DNA from: an uncultured Flavobacteriales bacterium | GTDB lineage: Bacteria; Bacteroidota; Bacteroidia; Flavobacteriales; Crocinitomicaceae | Assembly: GCA_946479285.1 (NCBI GenBank) | Contig: CAMLFH010000028.1 | Coordinates: 1-62,278, forward strand | Direction: 5' to 3' | DNA: 62,278 nucleotides | Shown: one piece after another, positions 43,399 through 52,264 of the stretch | Layout: every line of letters starts with the position of its first letter | Position numbering within the stretch: position 1 is the first letter of the stretch | The notes under the pieces: model-generated | Database searches by the model: none | What the model was told of the DNA's origin: nothing | The model's input: only the letters and a program-made list of their open reading frames with translations | Translations under genes and position numbers: made by a program

Positions 43399-45165
43399 TT
43401 AATGCGCTGCAGCGTCGCTATCCAAAGAAATCCCCTGTTTTTTCAGGAGCTTATTTACGAAAATCGCAAAGAAGGTAATGTAGGCGAAACAAACTGCACC
43501 AACAATGAAGGAAGGCTGGATACCAATAATGTCGGATAATTTTCCCTGGATCGGTGGAATTAAACCTCCTCCCAAAATCATCATCACCAGGAATCCTGAA
43601 CCCTGGGCCTGGTGTTTCCCTAATCCTGCAAGTGAAAGAGAGAAAATACAAGACCACATCGTAGAACAGAAAAGCCCGGCACTCAAGAAGGCATAAATAG
43701 CAATAGTTCCTGATGTTGTTAATCCGGTTATGACACAAATTAAGCCCAGTGTTCCGAATAATGCTAAGGAGAAAGCTGGTTTGTCATTTGTTACATAAAA
43801 TGCGAGAATCTGTACCAAAACACATACTATATACCAATAAAGCATATCGATCCGATACCCGGAAAGTTTGAAGATCCCCAGGATAATTCCAAATGCAATC
43901 AATGGAACAATAAACTTAAGAATCATCTTCGTTTGGTTCGAAAGGCTAAAAGCATTTATAGCTCCCGACCAGCGGCCAATCATCATACTTCCCCAGTACA
44001 TAGCAATGAACGGAGTGGTTTCTGAAGATTCAAGCCCACCGAAAGCGGGTTGTTTCAATAACTCACTGAGATTACTTCCAATGGCAACTTCAACACCTAC
44101 ATATACAAAAATAGCGATCATTCCCAGGCTCAACTGCGGATACTTCATCGCGCCCCAACCACTTTCATTCTTTTTTGCAGAACGATTAGCAAAGAGAATT
44201 CCGCCCAGCACTACCAAAATCCCTCCGGAAAGCCACATCATGCGTTTTTGCTCCAGTGGAGCCTGAACGGTATGAATTTCCTGTTGAATAACAACTTTTG
44301 TTTCTTCTTGTTCGGGAGTTAAGTTTTCGATTGGTTTATCGTCTTCCCCGATGGTCAATTGTTCCAAATCTCCCTTCAACTCTACCAATTGTTTGGCTTC
44401 ATCAGAACGGTAACTATTGAAAACCGGGGCAAAACAAGCAATCAGTAATCCGGTTACAACCAGCATGGCCACCATCGTTTTCTTAGCTTTTTCACTTGCA
44501 GGAATTTCCGAATCCATTTTCCCGGCCGGAACTTTCTTTGAAAAACCAAATAAAGCGGCTACTCCCAGGAACAAACACCCAACACAGGCGTAAAGAAGAA
44601 TTATTTTGCCTAATCCAAGAGCCGCAATATCTTTGTCTTCAATGGCAGCAGTTGTTTGAAAAAGTGCCAAAGAAACTACAACCGGTCCAATCGTTGTACC
44701 AAAACTGTTGATTCCTCCACCGAGATTGATGCGGTTACTTCCGGTTTTTTCATCTCCCAATGAGATCATAAAAGGATTTGCAGCTGTTTGTTGCAAAGAG
44801 AATCCCAAAGCAACAATAAACAAACCGAAAAGCATTGCTGCAAACACATTCAGGTAAACAGATACGATCATCATTGCTGCGCCCAAAGCAGAAAACAACA
44901 ATCCCTGAACGATACTCTTTTTATAACCCCAGGTTGAAACCAGGTCTTTTCGGGTCATTGTACTAAAAACAAACAATCCCAACGCGCCCAAATAATAAGC
45001 CCCGTAAAAAGCAAAATCGATTAACTGGCTTTGAAACTGATCTAAATCAAAGTAATGCTTGCAAAAGGGAATGAATATACTGTTTCCAGCGGCAATGAAT
45101 CCCCAAAAGAAGAATACCGTTGTAAGGGTGGAAAGTGCTCCGTAGTTTGTTTTTGTAGTTTGCAT
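43399..45165 (-). CDS. MFS sugar transporter, FucP/GluP-type, with insert
   Basis: 588 residues. The FucP group is shown by VFFFWGFIAAGNSIFIPFC, GLFIVALGFSLQQTAANPF and NRINLGGGINSFGTTIGP. These proteins import L-fucose, glucose or galactose with protons. Length is about 150 above the usual 12-helix form: between the two halves (about residues 225-335) there are two additional membrane segments (MVAMLVVTGLLIACFAPVF and MWLSGGILVVLGGILFA) flanking a charged loop with Glu-rich sequence. Substrate is uncertain because no sugar gene is adjacent. Near-consensus box TATTTTCG at 45191-45198. Confidence 0.88.
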   Translation of the reverse strand: MQTTKTNYGALSTLTTVFFFWGFIAAGNSIFIPFCKHYFDLDQFQSQLIDFAFYGAYYLGALGLFVFSTMTRKDLVSTWGYKKSIVQGLLFSALGAAMMIVSVYLNVFAAMLFGLFIVALGFSLQQTAANPFMISLGDEKTGSNRINLGGGINSFGTTIGPVVVSLALFQTTAAIEDKDIAALGLGKIILLYACVGCLFLGVAALFGFSKKVPAGKMDSEIPASEKAKKTMVAMLVVTGLLIACFAPVFNSYRSDEAKQLVELKGDLEQLTIGEDDKPIENLTPEQEETKVVIQQEIHTVQAPLEQKRMMWLSGGILVVLGGILFANRSAKKNESGWGAMKYPQLSLGMIAIFVYVGVEVAIGSNLSELLKQPAFGGLESSETTPFIAMYWGSMMIGRWSGAINAFSLSNQTKMILKFIVPLIAFGIILGIFKLSGYRIDMLYWYIVCVLVQILAFYVTNDKPAFSLALFGTLGLICVITGLTTSGTIAIYAFLSAGLFCSTMWSCIFSLSLAGLGKHQAQGSGFLVMMILGGGLIPPIQGKLSDIIGIQPSFIVGAVCFAYITFFAIFVNKLLKKQGISLDSDAAAH

Positions 45166-45250
45166 GGATTGCTTTTTCGATATCTGTGACCGAAAATAAG
45201 CAGAATTCCTAAATGATCCATAAAATTCTCAAGTAAGGATAAGCGCGACG

Positions 45251-45480
45251 CGAATTAATCACTCCCGATGCTATCGGGATGACACCCACTATTGTTTTTA
45301 CCACAAATTCACAAATTATTGGCTCGGCTACCGCACTCGCTTTTGAATCATGTTTTTACATGGTTCATTAGTGTTTGCTAGAGAAAGAGGCGACTGGTAA
45401 GCGCCTCAAACATTTGCGCATTTGTGGTAAAATAGAAAATGCTGTACTTCAAAAAATGGATTGGGTGCGAATAATACATA
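45251..45480 (-). repeat. MITE-like intergenic element, copy B
   Basis: Core 45300-45428 with inverted ends ACCACAAATTCACAAAT and the reverse complement ATTTGCGCATTTGTGGT (17 of 19 bases match when aligned with one more base on each side). It matches copy A in the opposite orientation, including 20 identical bases at 45461-45480, and carries an internal hairpin GAGGCG...CGCCTC. It occupies most of the gap between the MFS gene and the SCO gene. Confidence 0.8.
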
Positions 45481-45500
45481 TACCCCGTCGCGACTTGTCC

Positions 45501-46160
45501 TTACTTATCCTCTTCCAAAAGCTTCTGAATATCTTCGATCAGTTTATCCACTTCTTTCGTATTCGTTCCGTCATAATATCCGCGGATGCGCTTTTGTGTA
45601 TCGACTAAAACAAAGTAGTTCGTGTGAATGAAATCTGAGCCTACATCACCCTGATTTTGCGCTTCAGCCGGTTTTAGCACAAAGAAACTTCTGCGGGCCA
45701 ATTTATACAGTTCTTCTTTTTTCCCGGTTAAAAAATGCCATTGTGCCGGATCTGCTGAGTGTGCTTCCGCGTAATTCTTCATTTGTGCAACAGAATCTGT
45801 TTCGGGGTCAACCGTGAAACTCAGGATTTTGAAAGACTTATTTCCGACAAATGCTTCCTGAACGCGCTGCATTTCAGCATTCATAATGGGGCAAATTGTG
45901 CCGCAGGTAGTAAAAAAGTATTCGGCAACATATATTTTGCCTTTCAAATCTTTTGATCCGTAGGCTTTACCTGTTTGATCTGTAAATGAAAATTCCTGGA
46001 TAGTATGTCCAAGCCCCTTTCGTTTTAAGTCATCGTCAACCATTTCCGGTTCCACATCAACAGGGTTGTAGATCTTTAAGGGCTTTTCACCGGGTTTTGT
46101 AAATTGATAGGCTATTACAATGCCAACAAGTGCAATAAGGGCAACAATAAAAACGCGCAT
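45501..46160 (-). CDS. SCO1/SenC family copper chaperone
   Basis: 219 residues, anchored by an N-terminal helix (VFIVALIALVGIVIAYQF). The copper site is the CxxxC pair C86-C90 in YFFTTCGTICP plus the His in DFIHTNYFVLV. Conserved strand KGKIYVAEYFFTT and TVDPETDSVAQMKNYAE fit the thioredoxin-like SCO fold. SCO proteins help insert copper into cytochrome c oxidase CuA. Has an exact -7 box at 46174-46181, so it is probably expressed alone. Confidence 0.92.
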   Translation of the reverse strand: MRVFIVALIALVGIVIAYQFTKPGEKPLKIYNPVDVEPEMVDDDLKRKGLGHTIQEFSFTDQTGKAYGSKDLKGKIYVAEYFFTTCGTICPIMNAEMQRVQEAFVGNKSFKILSFTVDPETDSVAQMKNYAEAHSADPAQWHFLTGKKEELYKLARRSFFVLKPAEAQNQGDVGSDFIHTNYFVLVDTQKRIRGYYDGTNTKEVDKLIEDIQKLLEEDK

Positions 46161-46173
46161 TTCTGTTTTTTCA

Positions 46174-46181
46174 CAAAAATA
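46174..46181 (-). promoter_or_regulatory. Candidate -7 box (TATTTTTG) for SCO gene
   Basis: Exact TAnnTTTG on the minus strand, 13 bases before the ATG at 46160. Confidence 0.5.
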
Positions 46182-46205
46182 CGCGCTAAATGAATTGGAT
46201 GGAAC

Positions 46206-48614
46206 TTAATCTCCTCCTAATTTCAAAGTATATTGAAGCATCACTGTTCTTGGTGCCTCCACTTTCAATGGTCTTAAAGAATACGTTTTGTTAAAGATGT
46301 TGCTCCCAATGATTGCAAACCGGTGTTTGTCTTTCAATAAATAAGAGATTCTCGCATCAAATATCCAATTTCCGTAACGGTGTGCATCGAAGAAATCCAT
46401 GTATCGAATATCCTGTAATACATCCACATCTTGAGTCAATTGCTCGAAATCCTTGATGATCGCATCCATGTTGACAATCTTAGAGAAGTATTTAGCACTG
46501 AAGCCAACGGAAAGCACCTTTTTGTAGACATATTCAAAATCCATTTTCACGTTATGCAAAAAGCGGTATTTTAGAATACGGGAAGCTGAATCCAAAGATG
46601 TGGTGTTGTAAGTGAACTTACGGTTTAATGAGTCAGTTGCATATAAGTAATCAGGTGATAACGTTGTAGGCAAAATATAATTATAACCTGCAAGGAATGT
46701 CAAATCGCTTTTCTTACCAATTGCGATAGTACCTGCAAGTGACGCATCAATTCCCTGTACACGTGAATTCCCCGTATTCAGGAACATGAATCCTGCGGAC
46801 GAACCCAATGCCTCCGGAGTAGTCAGGGGTCTCCAGATACCGAACATGTATTCAATCGTGTTTTGATATTCCTGCCAGAATCCGGCAATGTCGAAGAAAC
46901 TCATTACAGGACCTATTTTGAAACCTTGTTTAATCCCAAATTCAGCATTCCAGCTGGTTTCAGGTTTCAAATCAGGATTCGGGAATACCCCAAAATTACC
47001 AACACCTGTTTGAATGAATCTTTCCGTAATTGTTGGAAAACGATATCCTTGTCCATAAGATGCTCTAAGGAATGTTGCTTTGTGGATTTTGAAATTGGAT
47101 CCTGCTCTGAAAATCGGCTTTAAAGCGGTTGTATTGTTGTTTAACTCAAAGTATTCCAATCTTCCACCAACAGAAAGTGTCAATCTTTTCCAGAATTTCT
47201 TTTCTGCCTGAGCATATGCCGATAAGTTCAAAAGTCTATTGTTGGGTCCGCCTGAACCACGATAAATATTTGAATGGGAGTAGGTGTTTTGTACCGTTAT
47301 ACCCCCAACAAAATCAACCGGGATAATTTGTTTGATTGATGTGCGGTATTGATAATCTCCGTATAAAACAGTCGATTGATTATCCTGGTTAGCGGTTAAC
47401 TCGTTTACCGTTCTTAGCATTCGTGTTCTTAAACTATGCTTTGCCCCGCGTTTTGTAGAATATAAGATATAAGGGTCAATATTAAAGATCAATTGATTTT
47501 GAAGGAAAACGGCACCCGGATAGGCGTTGTAAATACCACTTGTATCATTCAACCATGCAAATACCATGTTGCTTTGCGCAACCATCGCATTTCCATTGAT
47601 TCCATACATCAATCCTTTTGTTTTTTTTGAACGACGTCCCAAATTAAAATTAAAGCGGGCACGCTTGCTGACCATTTGTTTGTTGTTGAAATTGGTAATG
47701 GTATCTGCCCAAACCAATGAATCGGTACTTGGCGGGCCCATATAACCATGGTCGTAATTGAAATTTCCACCTACTACGATATCCCACTGCTTGTATTTGC
47801 GTGAGTGCAGGAAATTAACACCTGCAATCAACGGAGTATCATCGTACCATTTAGCGTCTTCCATACTGGGTTTACTGTACAATCCACTATAAAGAATGAC
47901 TTTTGTAAGGGGTTTTGAAGTTGGGTAAGCCGTTCGGATGTTAATGGACCCGGATAAAGCAGAACTTCCTGAAAGAACAGAAGCGGCTCCTTTAATCACT
48001 TCGACCTGGCTGATATTTTCCACTGGGATGAATCCCCATTCAGGTCGTCCGGCATCTCCGGAAAGCATGGGCATATCATCAACCATAACAGATACTTTTG
48101 AACCGACCCCAAATGTAAATCCACTTCCTCCCCGTATTTGAGGTTCACCATCTAAGATGTTGAGTCCCGGAGTTTGGTCCAGGGCCGTTTCAATACTGCG
48201 TGTGTTCTTACTTTCAATCAACCGCGGTTTTAAAACTTCCATAGATACTGTTTGATCTTCCAGTGGTTTGTCAAACTTTCCAACCTTTACTTCAACAACA
48301 TCTAAAACAGTCGAAATTTCTTCCATTGGAATATCCAATTCTACCAAACCATTTTCAGTGACATTGATTTGGATAGTATCCGTATTCATTCCTTCCATGC
48401 GACAGATGAGGTTATAAACACCCACAGGTAGTTCTAATACAAACTGACCGTTTTCGTCTGAATTCGCTCCATAAAGTTGATTCGTCTTTACAAAAACAGA
48501 TGCGCCCACAACTGCTTCACCTTGCAGATCACGAACCTTGCCTGTAATCCGACCTGTTTGAGCAAATAGAATAGAAGATGTGGAAAGTAGTAAGATGGAA
48601 AGTAAGTACTTCAT
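46206..48614 (-). CDS. TonB-dependent receptor with carboxypeptidase-regulatory domain
   Basis: 802 residues. Signal peptide (LLSILLLSTSSILFAQ), a carboxypeptidase-regulatory-like beta-sandwich (about 20-110: GRITGKVRDLQGEAVVGASV), a plug domain (RSIETALDQTPGLNILDGE, IRGGSGFTFGVGSKVSVMV, VEVIKGAASVLSGSSALSG), then a 22-strand barrel ending with the aromatic/hydrophobic strand MLQYTLKLGGD. It imports an unknown ligand across the outer membrane using TonB energy; no SusD partner lies beside it, so a polysaccharide is less likely than a siderophore, vitamin or metal complex. The SCO neighbour hints at copper, only weakly. Confidence 0.93.
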   Translation of the reverse strand: MKYLLSILLLSTSSILFAQTGRITGKVRDLQGEAVVGASVFVKTNQLYGANSDENGQFVLELPVGVYNLICRMEGMNTDTIQINVTENGLVELDIPMEEISTVLDVVEVKVGKFDKPLEDQTVSMEVLKPRLIESKNTRSIETALDQTPGLNILDGEPQIRGGSGFTFGVGSKVSVMVDDMPMLSGDAGRPEWGFIPVENISQVEVIKGAASVLSGSSALSGSINIRTAYPTSKPLTKVILYSGLYSKPSMEDAKWYDDTPLIAGVNFLHSRKYKQWDIVVGGNFNYDHGYMGPPSTDSLVWADTITNFNNKQMVSKRARFNFNLGRRSKKTKGLMYGINGNAMVAQSNMVFAWLNDTSGIYNAYPGAVFLQNQLIFNIDPYILYSTKRGAKHSLRTRMLRTVNELTANQDNQSTVLYGDYQYRTSIKQIIPVDFVGGITVQNTYSHSNIYRGSGGPNNRLLNLSAYAQAEKKFWKRLTLSVGGRLEYFELNNNTTALKPIFRAGSNFKIHKATFLRASYGQGYRFPTITERFIQTGVGNFGVFPNPDLKPETSWNAEFGIKQGFKIGPVMSFFDIAGFWQEYQNTIEYMFGIWRPLTTPEALGSSAGFMFLNTGNSRVQGIDASLAGTIAIGKKSDLTFLAGYNYILPTTLSPDYLYATDSLNRKFTYNTTSLDSASRILKYRFLHNVKMDFEYVYKKVLSVGFSAKYFSKIVNMDAIIKDFEQLTQDVDVLQDIRYMDFFDAHRYGNWIFDARISYLLKDKHRFAIIGSNIFNKTYSLRPLKVEAPRTVMLQYTLKLGGD

Positions 48615-48630
48615 AACATGTAGCTTAAAA

Positions 48631-48667
48631 AGTGAACCACCATCCCGATTAAAGATGGTGGTTCACT
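48631..48667 (-). terminator. Rho-independent terminator for 48685-50838
   Basis: Perfect 14-pair stem AGTGAACCACCATC / GATGGTGGTTCACT, then four T on the minus strand; 18 bases past the stop. Confidence 0.88.
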
Positions 48668-48684
48668 ACAAAGGTATGAATTTT

Positions 48685-50838
48685 TTATTTCTTTACGATA
48701 CGAATAGTTTGAAGTCCTTGTTCCTGAGTTAATTGAAGAACATAGATTCCATTTTCGAAGGAAGAAAGATCAATCGTGTTTGCTGTAGTTGAAACAACTC
48801 CAGTCAAAACAACTTGTCCTGAAACAGAAACCATATTGAAAGTGGTGTTTGCTGCAACGTTAGACAAAGTTAATTTACCATCTGTTGGGTTCGGATAAAC
48901 AGAAACCGTATTGATTTCGCTATCAGTCAATCCTAAACACTGATCTACGTTAATTGTGTTTGCAGCAGTGTTTGAACAGCTTGTTGTTCCGTCTGTATAA
49001 GAATAAGTAATTGTTTCCGGGCCAACTCCGGCAGTTGCCGGATTAAAGTTTCCGCCGCTAACTCCTGTTCCGCTGTATGAACCTCCTGCAGGAGTTCCTC
49101 CAGATAAAGCAAATGCCGGGTTGTATACACATACATCTGTGAAGTTTGCTAAAGCAACAGCTGGTAAATCATTAACAGTTACAGAGAATGTTTCTACGTC
49201 AGCCGGGCAAGAACCAACAGCTGCAATGGTATTAGTTACTGTGTATGTTCCTGCAGTTGAAGCAGATAAATCAATAACTCCTGAGTTAGAGTTGATTGTT
49301 AAACCAGTAGTTGAAGAGAATACTCCTCCATTTGCTCCTGCACCGAATACCGGTGACGGATCAGTCGCGTTTGCACAATAAGCCGGATTAGCATATGTGA
49401 AAGCAGCATCCGGGTTTGCTGTTAAAGTAACACTTGTCTGGCTTGAATTCGGACAAGTACCAGCTACGTTGTAAGTAATCACGTAAGTTCCAGCAGTACT
49501 TCCTGAAACGTTGATCTCTCCCGTTGTAGTACTTACAAATACCAAACCTGTTGTAGAAGAGAATGTTCCAGCCATTCCGGTTGTTGGTGTTTGATTTCCG
49601 TCAGAAAGACAGATCGTGTTTGAAGGGTAGTTGAAAGAAGCGTCAGAAAGCGCATTGATTGTAATGCTTGTTGTTTTTGTATCCGGACAAGAACTTGAGG
49701 TTGTATTTGTAACTATATAGGTTCCTGCAGTACTTGCTGCTAAATCAATAACTCCCGTTGATGCATTAATAGATAAACCTGCAGTAGAAGTAAATGTTCC
49801 TGCGTCAACAACTGTTGGAGTTTGGTTTCCTGCGTCTGCACAATAAGTTCCTGCACTGTAGCTGAATGTAGCATCATCAGGAGCGTTTACAGTAATTGTT
49901 ACCGGAACGGATGTTGTAGAACCCCATTGGTTTGTAACTGTTAAAGTAGCAGTATAAGTTCCTGCAGTAGTGTACTGGTGAACCGGGTTTGCAGTTGTCT
50001 CATTTGGTGTTCCGTCTCCGTAATTCCAGGAGTAAGAAGTAGGATAATTTGTAGAAGTATTTGTAAATGTTACGTTACCCCCTTCACAAATAGTTGTACC
50101 TGTAGATGTAAACTGAGCCTTCGGAACATATACCAATTCCATATCATCGATATACAACGAATCATTAACTGTTCCTCCTCCGGGGATATTGTTGGTCGCG
50201 ATCGTTGTAAGGATAAAAGCAGCGTTCGCCGGAGTTCCTACATAGGTGAATGGAATGGAAATACGCTGCCAGTTACCTCCTGAATAAGGGAAGTTAAGTA
50301 TTGCTGTTGCGATCGTATTTGCTCCCCCAACATCGTTCGGATCCTTATAGTTATTTGTATTGTTGTGGATAACTGTACTGATTCTTGCCAAATGACCAGC
50401 ACCTGTGTTCGCCGGCTTGTATTTTACCCATACAACAACTGAATCTGGTCTGTCGGTGAATGCTTCCGAATAAGCAGCGTTTCCTGTGTTTGAATAGTTG
50501 TAATTGCTGGTGCTTGAGGCAGTAGTACTACCCATTTCGATACGACCTAAGGTCATGTTTCCTTGTGCAACTACACCAAATCCTGCATTTCTAGCCCAGA
50601 TTCGTGTTGAATAAATACCTGTTGAACCTGGTCTTACATTGGTAGATCTGTTCATTTGCTGACCTCCAAAACTGTTCCATGATCCTGAAGCAGTTTTGAA
50701 ACTGTTCCAGTTCATCGGTTCTGCAATTTCACTGGTTGTGGTTTCCCAATTCTCGAAAGTACTATTCCCGATCTGTGTCTGAGCAGAAGCTTGCAGTGCA
50801 ATGGTGAATAAGGATAAAGCGAGTAATGTTTTTTTCAT
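48685..50838 (-). CDS. T9SS surface protein with PKD domain and internal repeats
   Basis: 717 residues. Signal peptide (LLALSLFTIALQASAQ); an N-terminal domain of the PCMD type (about 20-240: NSTFENWETTTSE, DSVVVWVKYKPANTG, LYIDDMELVYVP), generally thought to bind carbohydrate; one PKD domain (about 245-320, YSWNYGDGTPNETTANPVHQ); then three related segments of about 75 residues that begin DATFSYSAGTYC, DASFNYPSNTICL and DAAFTYANPAYC and end STAGTYxVTxT; a final Ig-like segment; and the T9SS tail VSVYPNPTDGKLTLS. A surface protein; carbohydrate binding is inference. Confidence 0.85.
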   Translation of the reverse strand: MKKTLLALSLFTIALQASAQTQIGNSTFENWETTTSEIAEPMNWNSFKTASGSWNSFGGQQMNRSTNVRPGSTGIYSTRIWARNAGFGVVAQGNMTLGRIEMGSTTASSTSNYNYSNTGNAAYSEAFTDRPDSVVVWVKYKPANTGAGHLARISTVIHNNTNNYKDPNDVGGANTIATAILNFPYSGGNWQRISIPFTYVGTPANAAFILTTIATNNIPGGGTVNDSLYIDDMELVYVPKAQFTSTGTTICEGGNVTFTNTSTNYPTSYSWNYGDGTPNETTANPVHQYTTAGTYTATLTVTNQWGSTTSVPVTITVNAPDDATFSYSAGTYCADAGNQTPTVVDAGTFTSTAGLSINASTGVIDLAASTAGTYIVTNTTSSSCPDTKTTSITINALSDASFNYPSNTICLSDGNQTPTTGMAGTFSSTTGLVFVSTTTGEINVSGSTAGTYVITYNVAGTCPNSSQTSVTLTANPDAAFTYANPAYCANATDPSPVFGAGANGGVFSSTTGLTINSNSGVIDLSASTAGTYTVTNTIAAVGSCPADVETFSVTVNDLPAVALANFTDVCVYNPAFALSGGTPAGGSYSGTGVSGGNFNPATAGVGPETITYSYTDGTTSCSNTAANTINVDQCLGLTDSEINTVSVYPNPTDGKLTLSNVAANTTFNMVSVSGQVVLTGVVSTTANTIDLSSFENGIYVLQLTQEQGLQTIRIVKK

Positions 50839-50882
50839 AGTCTGTTGATTTAAGATCCATAGCAGAATCTGGTTTAATTGCT

Positions 50883-50890
50883 CAAATTTA
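50883..50890 (-). promoter_or_regulatory. Candidate -7 box (TAAATTTG) for 48685-50838
   Basis: Exact TAnnTTTG on the minus strand, 44 bases before the ATG at 50838; an ATTG lies near the expected -33 position. Confidence 0.5.
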
Positions 50891-51179
50891 GCGGTTTTAT
50901 TTAATCAATCTGTTAATTTCCACAGATCTTCATCATAACAATGATCTTGTCTTTACCCATTTTTCGGGTGTTATTCTTACTAAATCAAAGCTTCCTATAA
51001 AAATGAGGATTTGAAAACGGCATTTTGATCTTCTGTTTAACGGGTTTGAATTAGCAGATAAGGAAGATATTTATCATTAAACCCGCTTGCAATTACCACT
51101 AAATCGATTCATAGAACACTTAACAGTTATTTCGTGATTCTTTAAACTTCAGATTTATCCAACACACCCTTATTTCTAT

Positions 51180-51187
51180 TATTTTTG
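51180..51187 (+). promoter_or_regulatory. Candidate -7 box (TATTTTTG) for M42 peptidase gene
   Basis: Exact TAnnTTTG, 16 bases before the ATG at 51204, implying a very short leader. Confidence 0.5.
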
Positions 51188-51203
51188 ACGCAAACTCCAG
51201 GAA

Positions 51204-52247
51204 ATGAATAAAAAACTCTTAGCCGAAATATGTAAAACGCCCGGCGCACCGGGATATGAAGACCGTGTTAGAAAATTAGTTCTCCGCGAAATCGAATCAC
51301 TGTGTGATGAAGTGGAAGTTGACAACATGGGGAATGTCTACGGAATTCGCAAAGGAAAGTCCGACAAATCCGTCATGATTGGAGCGCACATGGATGAAAT
51401 TGCATTCATGGTTACTTATATTGATGATAAAGGCTTTATCCGTTTCACTACTTTGGGTGGCTTTGACCCGAAAACACTGACTGCTCAACGCGTTATTATT
51501 CACGGGAAAGAAGATGTGATCGGAGTGATGGCTTCAAAGCCTATCCATGTAATGACACAAGATGAACGAAATAAAGTAGCTAAGCTCACGGATTATTTTG
51601 TGGATACTGGTTTGTCTGCCGAGAAAGTGAAGGAATTGGTTACAATTGGTGATGTCATTACACGTGAAAGAGAATTCATTGAAATGGGTGATTGTTTCAA
51701 TAGCAAGTCACTGGATAATCGTTTGGCGGTTTTTATCGCTATTGAAGTCCTTAAAATCTTAAAAGGAAAAGAACTTCCGAATGATGTATACATGGTTTTC
51801 ACCGTTCAGGAAGAAGTAGGTATTCGCGGAGCAAATGTGGCAAGTCTGAATATCAAACCAACTTTTGGATTCGGTTTGGATACAACCATTGCTTTCGACC
51901 TTCCCGGCGCAGCAGCTCATGAGCAGATTACCAAACTGGGTGAAGGAACAGCTATTAAAATTATGGATGCATCCACCATTTGTGATTCGCGCATGGTGCG
52001 TTACATGAAAGAAGTTGCCGGCCGAAACAAAATCAAATGGCAGCCGGAAATCCTTACGGCAGGCGGAACAGATACTGCCGGGATTCAGCGCATGTCGCCG
52101 GGTGGATCTATTGCCGGAGCAGTTTCGATCCCAACAAGACATTTGCACCAGGTTATCGAAATGGCGCATAAAGACGATATCCAGGCAAGTATTGATTTAT
52201 TGGCGTCATGTTTGTTAGAACTAAGCCAATTCAATTTAGAATATTAA
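51204..52247 (+). CDS. M42 family metallo-aminopeptidase
   Basis: 347 residues, cytoplasmic. The two-metal site is complete: H62 and D64 in MIGAHMDE, D171 in SKSLDNRL, E203/E204 in VQEEVGIRG, D226 in GLDTTIA and H315 in TRHLHQVIE. M42 enzymes form large tetrahedral dodecamers that trim peptides from the N-terminus; glutamyl aminopeptidase is one activity, but specificity is not readable here. Followed after 17 bases by the nuclease-like gene, so probably an operon. Confidence 0.94.
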   Translation: MNKKLLAEICKTPGAPGYEDRVRKLVLREIESLCDEVEVDNMGNVYGIRKGKSDKSVMIGAHMDEIAFMVTYIDDKGFIRFTTLGGFDPKTLTAQRVIIHGKEDVIGVMASKPIHVMTQDERNKVAKLTDYFVDTGLSAEKVKELVTIGDVITREREFIEMGDCFNSKSLDNRLAVFIAIEVLKILKGKELPNDVYMVFTVQEEVGIRGANVASLNIKPTFGFGLDTTIAFDLPGAAAHEQITKLGEGTAIKIMDASTICDSRMVRYMKEVAGRNKIKWQPEILTAGGTDTAGIQRMSPGGSIAGAVSIPTRHLHQVIEMAHKDDIQASIDLLASCLLELSQFNLEY

Positions 52248-52264
52248 AGAATTAGTCATTTCTC

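Larger units (their letters stand above)
50839..51203. other. Divergent 365-base intergenic region
   Basis: Holds the leader and -7 box of the T9SS gene (50883-50890, minus) and a -7 box for the M42 peptidase gene (51180-51187, plus). In between (about 50900-51170) the sequence is A/T-rich with no open frame, strong hairpin or recognised repeat. Confidence 0.6.

Noticed and set aside
46206..50838. SusC/SusD polysaccharide utilisation locus
   Set aside because: The receptor has no SusD-like neighbour and no glycoside hydrolase nearby.
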